NCBI GenBank assembly: GCA_024637015.1
Contig: JAGXGE010000009.1
Span: 1 to 64,000, forward strand
Direction of reading: 5' to 3'
Origin: Aequorivita sp.
GTDB lineage: Bacteria; Bacteroidota; Bacteroidia; Flavobacteriales; Flavobacteriaceae
Length of the DNA: 64,000 bases
Numbering within the stretch: position 1 is the first letter of the stretch; every line of letters starts with the position of its first letter. Made by a program: the position numbers and the translations under genes. This document shows, piece after piece, positions 58,112 to 64,000 of this stretch. The notes under the pieces were generated by a model. That model did no database searches and was not told the origin of the DNA. It worked only from the letters and a program-made list of their open reading frames with translations.

Positions 58112-59719
58112 ATGATACAAAGAATTATACTACTAGTAGCAGCAACATTAATTTCATATTTCAGTTTTTCACAAACAGCTCCTTTTGAAATTAGTATAGA
58201 GCCAATGAATATTAATGGTTTAGGTGGAATTCAATCTTATGCAGTTGGCCAAGATAATGGTAAATGGCTTATTGTTGGTGGACGCTTAGACGGATTACAT
58301 CGAAGACAACCTTGGGCCGCTTTTGATATTGCGGGAAATAACAATCAATTAATTGTTGTAGATCCACTCACAGAACAAAAATGGTCAGCACCACTTACTT
58401 CATTGTCAATAGCAATCCAAGAACAATTAAGCTCTACCAATATGGAGTTTTTTCAAGAAGGAGATTATTTATACTGTTTTGGCGGTTATGGTTATAGTGC
58501 AACAGTAGGTGATCATACAACATATGCAAATCTTACTGCTATTAAAGTTTCTGATGTAATTAATGCCATTGTAACAAATTCAAGCTTTTCAAGTTATTTT
58601 AGGCAAATTACTGACCCTCAATTTCAAGTTACTGGTGGTGGATTAAATAAAATTTATGATGTCTATTATTTACTTGGAGGGCAAAAATTTATTGGAAGAT
58701 ATAATCCAAATAACGGACCAACATTTGTACAGGAATATTCCAATCAAATTAGAAGATTTACAATTGCAGACAATGGAACTTCTATAACAATTAATCATTT
58801 GCCTTCTTATACAGATATTGAGAATTTACATCGAAGAGATTATAATGCTGAAGCCCAAATACTACCAAATGGAACAGAAGGTATTACTATGTTTTCAGGA
58901 GTTTTTCAACAAACTTTAGATTTACCTTTTTTAAACTCTGTTACTGTAGCTTCCGATGGATATGCCGTAAATAATACATTTCAACAATATTACAATCATT
59001 ATCATTGTCCCGTATTGCCATTATATTCCACCACAGAAAATGAAATGCACTCTGTATTTTTTGGAGGCATTGCTCAATTTTATGATGACAATGGTATCTT
59101 AGTTCAAGATGATAATGTGCCTTTTGTAGATACAATAGCAAGAGTTACAAGAGATGCCAATGGCGTAATGTCTGAGCATAAATTACCAATAGAAATGCCC
59201 GCATTACTTGGATCTGGCGCAGAGTTTATTCCAAATTTAAATTTCCCGCATTTTGACAATATGGTTTTTAAACTAGATAACATTACAAATGAAAATACTT
59301 TAATAGGTTATATATTTGGTGGAATTAGTAGTTCTCAACCAAACATTTTTTTTATTAATGATGGAACTCAAAGCACGGCAAACAACCAGATATTTAAAGT
59401 ATTTATAAAAGCAGCTTCCCCACTATCAATTGATGACTTTAACACCGCAAGTACAGATGCACTTAATTTAAAAATTTATCCAAATCCAAATGATGGAATT
59501 TTAAATCTACAGTTTAATTTAACCCAAAAAGATGATGTAAAAATTTCTGTTTTCGACGTTAAAGGGGTGCTGGTAGATAAAGTTGTTTTGAAAAATTTAA
59601 AAGCAGGTAAAAACAATTATTCAAAGGAAATTAAAAATCTTTCCAAAGGAAGTATGTATCTAATTTCACTTGAAACTTCAATCGGAAAAGTAACGCATAA
59701 ATTAATTATAGAGAATTAA
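58112..59719 (+). CDS. Secreted Kelch-like protein with T9SS sorting domain
   Basis: 535 residues. Signal peptide 1-20 (ending FSFSQ). Body of ~430 residues with Kelch-like repeats (WLIVGGRLDGLH, YLYCFGGYGYS, VYYLLGGQKFIG, HSVFFGGIAQFY, IGYIFGGISSSQ), a beta-propeller. C-terminal ~75 residues are a T9SS type A tail (LKIYPNPNDGILNLQF ... KVTHKLIIEN). Exported by T9SS; the partner is unknown. Followed by a strong terminator. Confidence 0.9.
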   Translation: MIQRIILLVAATLISYFSFSQTAPFEISIEPMNINGLGGIQSYAVGQDNGKWLIVGGRLDGLHRRQPWAAFDIAGNNNQLIVVDPLTEQKWSAPLTSLSIAIQEQLSSTNMEFFQEGDYLYCFGGYGYSATVGDHTTYANLTAIKVSDVINAIVTNSSFSSYFRQITDPQFQVTGGGLNKIYDVYYLLGGQKFIGRYNPNNGPTFVQEYSNQIRRFTIADNGTSITINHLPSYTDIENLHRRDYNAEAQILPNGTEGITMFSGVFQQTLDLPFLNSVTVASDGYAVNNTFQQYYNHYHCPVLPLYSTTENEMHSVFFGGIAQFYDDNGILVQDDNVPFVDTIARVTRDANGVMSEHKLPIEMPALLGSGAEFIPNLNFPHFDNMVFKLDNITNENTLIGYIFGGISSSQPNIFFINDGTQSTANNQIFKVFIKAASPLSIDDFNTASTDALNLKIYPNPNDGILNLQFNLTQKDDVKISVFDVKGVLVDKVVLKNLKAGKNNYSKEIKNLSKGSMYLISLETSIGKVTHKLIIEN

Positions 59720-59763
59720 ATGGAGATAGATTAAAATTTATCTTATTGTAAAAAATATCAATT

Positions 59764-59796
59764 AAGGTTTACGTTAATACGTAAACCTTTTTTTAT
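59764..59796 (+). terminator. Terminator of Kelch-like T9SS gene
   Basis: AAGGTTTACGT-TAAT-ACGTAAACCTT, 11-bp perfect stem, then a T run. The following stretch to 60006 shows nothing recognisable. Confidence 0.92.
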
Positions 59797-60006
59797 TGAA
59801 TCTTTAACGCTGGCCTTTGGGAGAGAAAATTGGCATTAGGATAAAGAGATATACAAGAAGATAGTACTACGGCTAGAAATTATAATACTGGGTATCTCAA
59901 AAATGACTTATATGCACTTTTAGGAAATGAAACCTTTCGATTAACTCTAAATAGATAACTTTTGCTAACATAGACCTGAGTTTAAAAACAAGTCGCGGCA
60001 AAACCA

Positions 60007-63000
60007 CTACTCTCCTTCCTCATCCGTTTTTGTGCCTTGTGGCTTAAAACCCACAGGATAGGTATCGTCATCTGGTGTTACTGGCAGTTCAGATTCTAAG
60101 GTCATTTTTTTGTTAAAGAGTTTTTGGTAAAGTTCCCTGAAAGTATTGAAATCTACAGAATACGAAATTCCCGTACCCTGTTCAAAAATTTGGTCTTCAC
60201 CAATAAACTGCAAATCTGCCTGGCGGTTAAAGAATTTCATTCGCAGACTTCCGTCATCGTTTATGAGCCATTGCACTTCCACATCGCCCGCCACTGCAGT
60301 TTCGTTGGCCCCGCCCACTGGTACGCCCACTTTTCCGTTGATAAGAATACGTTCGTTTATCTGTGTGGAAACTGTAATACCAAAGCGATCTGCCGTTTCT
60401 TGATTTGGCGTTCTGTTACCAACTGAGTAATCCAAACCAACTCGGAACTTGCCGTCTTGGTCTGCAAAAAGGTTGTTTACCAGCCCAGAAACCCTATCGG
60501 CGACTGTTCCAGCAAAAGCGTTGGAACCCGCGTAATTATCGTTTACAAAGGAGTTTGAAGCCAATAAGAAAAGGGCTTGATTCTGCATCTGCTCCTCATT
60601 TTGCAGTTTGTATTGCAGCTCACTTTTTAATGTGGAACTTACTCTTGGAAAATCAATTCTAAAAGACAATTCTGGTTTTGCAAGCTCGCCTTCCAAACCT
60701 ACGTAAACCTCCACTGGTATTTTAGTATTTACGGAAGGATTGTCTAAAAGAACTGATGGGTTAGCCTGAGTTTTATAAACAGCGCTTAGGCTCAGATTGG
60801 CGCGTTCTGGGGCACCGTCCCATGTTATATTTCCTCCAGGTACTACCTCAATTGTTCTTTGGATTATTCCGCCATACCTAAAATCGTACGACCCTTCATA
60901 CACCTGAAAATCGCCGTACATCTGGAATTTCCCGTTGGTGTTTATTTCTATAAGAAGAATTCCCGCCCCGCGACCTTTTAAAGTGGAATTATTCACTTTA
61001 TCTACCACAACTTCCACTTCGGCATTTTTGTTAATATCAAGTTCAAAATTTAGGGTAAGACCTTTTACATCTTCGGAAACTATCGTTTCTCCATTAATTC
61101 GCGCTTCTTTTTCCGCAGGAGAAAGAAAATGTACAAACGAGTCATCACTAATGGATTCTGTGTCGCTAATTGGTATTTTAAAAGTTGTTCCCTCTTCTGT
61201 AGTGGCGTTCACATCAATCACAAGCTCATCAATTGGGCCTTTAATTTTGGCATCACCACTTATAAAAGCTGTTCCATAGTAAAGTGCATCTTCTTCGGGA
61301 GGGGTGTCCAGTACAAGCAAGCGCTCTGGTGCTTCAATATTCAAATTCAGTTCCCAATTGCTGAAATTCGTATGTGTAGCATTCCCCGATAGTAGTCCTT
61401 CAGTTTTGTATTTGGTATCGGTAATATTTGTATAGCCTATTTGAAATTTATTTTTGGTAACAACAATCTGCGCATTATTTTCAATATCGAAATCTGTATT
61501 CAAATAAGGAATTTTTAATCCACTATTTTCCAAAGTAAACCGCCCTAAAATATCTGGAGATTTGTAACTGCCGGAAACCCGTGCATTTCCAGAAATAAGT
61601 CCGCGAATGTTGGTAATTACATCACGTCCAAATGGACTAAAAGCCTGCAAATTGAACTGATTTAAATCAACATTGAGCTGTATTTGGGGGTTTGTGGAAG
61701 AAACATCAATTTCTCCGACGGCGTTTATTGACTTCACATTATTGTTTGTTAGCGAAGTATTTATCCTGTATTTGGTTAGGTCTTCATTCCCGTCAATTTT
61801 TAAACTCAAGTCTCCAAATGGAATTTCATTAATGTTAACGTTATCGATCATTACGGTACTATTTGGGTAATACGCACCATTTTTTTGAAGAAAATCAAAC
61901 TTTCCGTTCATGTTTCCATTAAGGCGCAAACTATCTATTTCTGGCGTTATCTCTCCAATATTTACGTCCTTAAATCGCACTTTTAAATCTTTATAAGTGG
62001 AATCCCGCAACACGCCCGCCATTTGAATCAGCTGCTCATTACGGCTTAAAACCAAGGAATCAATTCGGATTTCGGTGAAATTATCATCAAAAACAACTTT
62101 GTTCAAGCGGTTGTTATTTTCATTCAGATACCAAACATTGCCCTTATAGGTAATGTCAGATTTTTTTACGCCAATAACCGATTTTCCTGCAGGGTTAATG
62201 GTATGATAAAGCGAAAGATTAAAAAGATCTTCTTTTTTTTCTCCCCCTTTAAATTCTGAACGCACATACATTGTATCGTTCAAAGTTTTATTAATGATGT
62301 TTACATCCTTAAAATTATAAAATCCAGTATAAACAGAATCAGCAGATATATATGTATTATACAATGGGTTATCGTTATCTACTTGAATGTTCAATTTACC
62401 TATGTAATTATCAAACAGAAGTACTTCCGGAGAACGGAAGTCGAGCTTAAATTTTGATTCATCCGAAGAAACAGAGCCTTTTAAACGTGTGTTGTCTCCC
62501 AGTTTTAACTGTGGCACAAAAATGTCTACAATTTTATTATAAATAACAAACTCATAGTCAATATATTGATTGGTGGTAACCTCTTGTGGAATGTAGTTCG
62601 CATAAATACTTGCTATCCCATTCTGAAAGAGGTTGGGGATATCTGCGATTAAAAACTCTCCAGAAATGTTTCCGTTTAAAATATCCGGTGAATTTATTTC
62701 AATGGTTCGCATAGGGCCATCAAATGATGAAGTAATAGTGAAATCATCAAAATAGTAATTATCACGTTCGTTTTGGTAAAAAGTTTGGTTGAAGTTGATA
62801 GTCCCAACAACGTCGTCAATGGTTTTTCCTTCCATATCAACCACCATTTTCCCTGTAAAGACCGAAATACTATCACGTTTTATAAGGTTTAGTTGATTCA
62901 ATTCCGCATATTCAACATCTGCCTCAAAGTCAAGTTGGTTGGTTTTCTTTGAAGCATCTATCAAACCTTTAAATTGAAGTTTTAAGTTTGGATCGTCAAT

Positions 63001-64000
63001 GGATAGTTCGCCATTAAAAAGAGGATTTTTAAGATTTCCCGAAACCACAATATTTTGATAATTATACCCTTCAAAACTAAAGGAAGTTACCTTTCCGGAA
63101 ATCTCTGTATTTACAGTGTTTTTGCTGAAACCGCGACCGTCAAAATCTAAATTGGCAGTCATTTTACCCAAAGAAGTCATTTTGGTAATTTTGCCTAAGT
63201 TAAAATTCTTCAACACAATATTCCCCTTGTAATAGGCATTCTCAATATCATTGATATTGCCCATTTTTAAATCTACAACAGCTTGCCCTATTGTACTTTG
63301 CAAATTGCTTTTTGTGTTTAACTCGCTACCAATTAATGAAGTATTTCCACTGAGATTAAATGTTCCCAACTCTTTCAATTCAACAGGTACTACATCACCC
63401 AAAACACGTGGCATAAAGCGTCTAAGATCAAAATAATTGGTGGAAATATTGTGATTGGAGGCGGTAATAGCGTATTCTTTTTCTGAATCCAAAATATTTT
63501 CAAAAGCGTAATCGCCTTCAATATTTGTGGCTCCGGTTTGAAATTTCAGGTTGTTTGCGGTAAAATTGTTCAAGGTTCCTTTTAGCTCCGTATCCAATAA
63601 AATCAACTGGTCCGGACCAAATTCGTTATAAAAACCATTTAAATCGTTTGTTGCAACTTTGGAATCCTTGAAGTTTGCCGTAATAACTACATCGTTCACA
63701 AAATCAGCCATTCCATTTTTGGAATAATCCAAATCAATACCTCCCACAATTTTAGATTCCGTGGTTTCAAGATTTAAATCTTTAAGTGTAATATGTGTAG
63801 CGGTATAGGAGAAATCTGCTTGTAAGTCATTAATAGTAATTCCACGTGCAGCAATCAATGACAGTTTTTTAATATTGGCACTAACGTCTGTGCCGTTAAT
63901 TTTAAAATTATCGGCAACTACGTTTACATTGTCTAAAATAAAAACGTCAGGATTTTCAAGGTTTTCGTTAGTAATCTTAATCTTGCTATTTGTTAAGCTT
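60007..64000 (-). CDS. tamB: TamB-family (DUF490) translocation/assembly protein, start outside window
   Basis: More than 1330 residues are visible. The frame stays open to the right edge (no stop up to 64000), and the ORF track's start at 63858 is an internal TTG, so the true start lies beyond. Long beta-rich AsmA-like/TamB repeats (LDLDYSKNGMADFV, GSYKSPDILGRFTLEN), then the C-terminal DUF490 region (VYEGSYDFRYGGIIQRTIEV, PGGNITWDGAPERANLSLSA, SYSVDFNTFRELY). It acts in envelope lipid or outer-membrane protein transfer with TamA. Continues outside the window. Confidence 0.92.
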   Translation of the reverse strand, partial: SLTNSKIKITNENLENPDVFILDNVNVVADNFKINGTDVSANIKKLSLIAARGITINDLQADFSYTATHITLKDLNLETTESKIVGGIDLDYSKNGMADFVNDVVITANFKDSKVATNDLNGFYNEFGPDQLILLDTELKGTLNNFTANNLKFQTGATNIEGDYAFENILDSEKEYAITASNHNISTNYFDLRRFMPRVLGDVVPVELKELGTFNLSGNTSLIGSELNTKSNLQSTIGQAVVDLKMGNINDIENAYYKGNIVLKNFNLGKITKMTSLGKMTANLDFDGRGFSKNTVNTEISGKVTSFSFEGYNYQNIVVSGNLKNPLFNGELSIDDPNLKLQFKGLIDASKKTNQLDFEADVEYAELNQLNLIKRDSISVFTGKMVVDMEGKTIDDVVGTINFNQTFYQNERDNYYFDDFTITSSFDGPMRTIEINSPDILNGNISGEFLIADIPNLFQNGIASIYANYIPQEVTTNQYIDYEFVIYNKIVDIFVPQLKLGDNTRLKGSVSSDESKFKLDFRSPEVLLFDNYIGKLNIQVDNDNPLYNTYISADSVYTGFYNFKDVNIINKTLNDTMYVRSEFKGGEKKEDLFNLSLYHTINPAGKSVIGVKKSDITYKGNVWYLNENNNRLNKVVFDDNFTEIRIDSLVLSRNEQLIQMAGVLRDSTYKDLKVRFKDVNIGEITPEIDSLRLNGNMNGKFDFLQKNGAYYPNSTVMIDNVNINEIPFGDLSLKIDGNEDLTKYRINTSLTNNNVKSINAVGEIDVSSTNPQIQLNVDLNQFNLQAFSPFGRDVITNIRGLISGNARVSGSYKSPDILGRFTLENSGLKIPYLNTDFDIENNAQIVVTKNKFQIGYTNITDTKYKTEGLLSGNATHTNFSNWELNLNIEAPERLLVLDTPPEEDALYYGTAFISGDAKIKGPIDELVIDVNATTEEGTTFKIPISDTESISDDSFVHFLSPAEKEARINGETIVSEDVKGLTLNFELDINKNAEVEVVVDKVNNSTLKGRGAGILLIEINTNGKFQMYGDFQVYEGSYDFRYGGIIQRTIEVVPGGNITWDGAPERANLSLSAVYKTQANPSVLLDNPSVNTKIPVEVYVGLEGELAKPELSFRIDFPRVSSTLKSELQYKLQNEEQMQNQALFLLASNSFVNDNYAGSNAFAGTVADRVSGLVNNLFADQDGKFRVGLDYSVGNRTPNQETADRFGITVSTQINERILINGKVGVPVGGANETAVAGDVEVQWLINDDGSLRMKFFNRQADLQFIGEDQIFEQGTGISYSVDFNTFRELYQKLFNKKMTLESELPVTPDDDTYPVGFKPQGTKTDEEGE

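Overview
The window looks like a chromosome segment from a member of the Flavobacteriaceae (phylum Bacteroidota). Supporting signs are AT-rich DNA, two proteins with type IX secretion (T9SS) C-terminal sorting tails, -7 promoter boxes of the TAnnTTTG kind with few Shine-Dalgarno sites, BshA of bacillithiol synthesis, a fused E1 alpha/beta dehydrogenase, an Smr-less MutS2 and LptD/TamB/MCE envelope genes. Genus cannot be fixed from the sequence alone. No rRNA, tRNA, CRISPR array or transposase gene was seen.

Left part (1-9.6 kb) is accessory and repeat-rich. It starts with the tail of a YihY/BrkB-type membrane protein, then dispersed palindromic repeats, a secreted VCBS/FG-GAP T9SS protein and a SnoaL-like lipoprotein. 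A three-gene cassette (DUF4242-cyclase-like-AraC regulator, truncated haemoglobin, berberine-bridge-type flavin oxidase) lies between two nearly identical copies of a ~266-bp palindrome-bearing element. Tiny hydrophilic proteins and an LRR lipoprotein follow.

9.6-13.9 kb holds a two-gene unit: a caspase/alpha-beta hydrolase/TPR protein and an upstream membrane TPR protein, a plausible cell-death or immunity module. 13.9-19.1 kb looks like a stress or redox block (FNT channel, F420-type oxidoreductase, nitroreductase, TerC, ribosome hibernation factor, ArsC/Spx-like protein, small charged proteins).

19.2-24.8 kb is a tightly packed seven-gene operon: flavin oxidoreductase, methyltransferase, type III polyketide synthase, enoyl-reductase-like SDR, dehydratase, ketosynthase and acyl carrier protein. 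It can be read as a dedicated acyl-chain builder feeding a type III PKS, with methylation and oxidation tailoring, probably giving a phenolic lipid, alkylquinone or pyrone.

24.9-64 kb is mostly housekeeping: OmpA and lipocalin-like lipoproteins, YtjA-like peptide, fused E1, an IPNS-like oxygenase, a SUI1 / nucleoside phosphorylase / PBP-like trio, ung and mutS2 back to back, DCC protein, DAACS transporter, aroC, an LpxH-like phosphoesterase, a GlcD-GlcF fusion, M19 dipeptidase, bshA, a GH3-serine hydrolase fusion, Hdr-like iron-sulfur proteins, MCE protein, cell-wall amidase, lptD, a (TTGATGG)n tandem repeat, ridA, a second T9SS protein, and most of a tamB gene running off the right edge.
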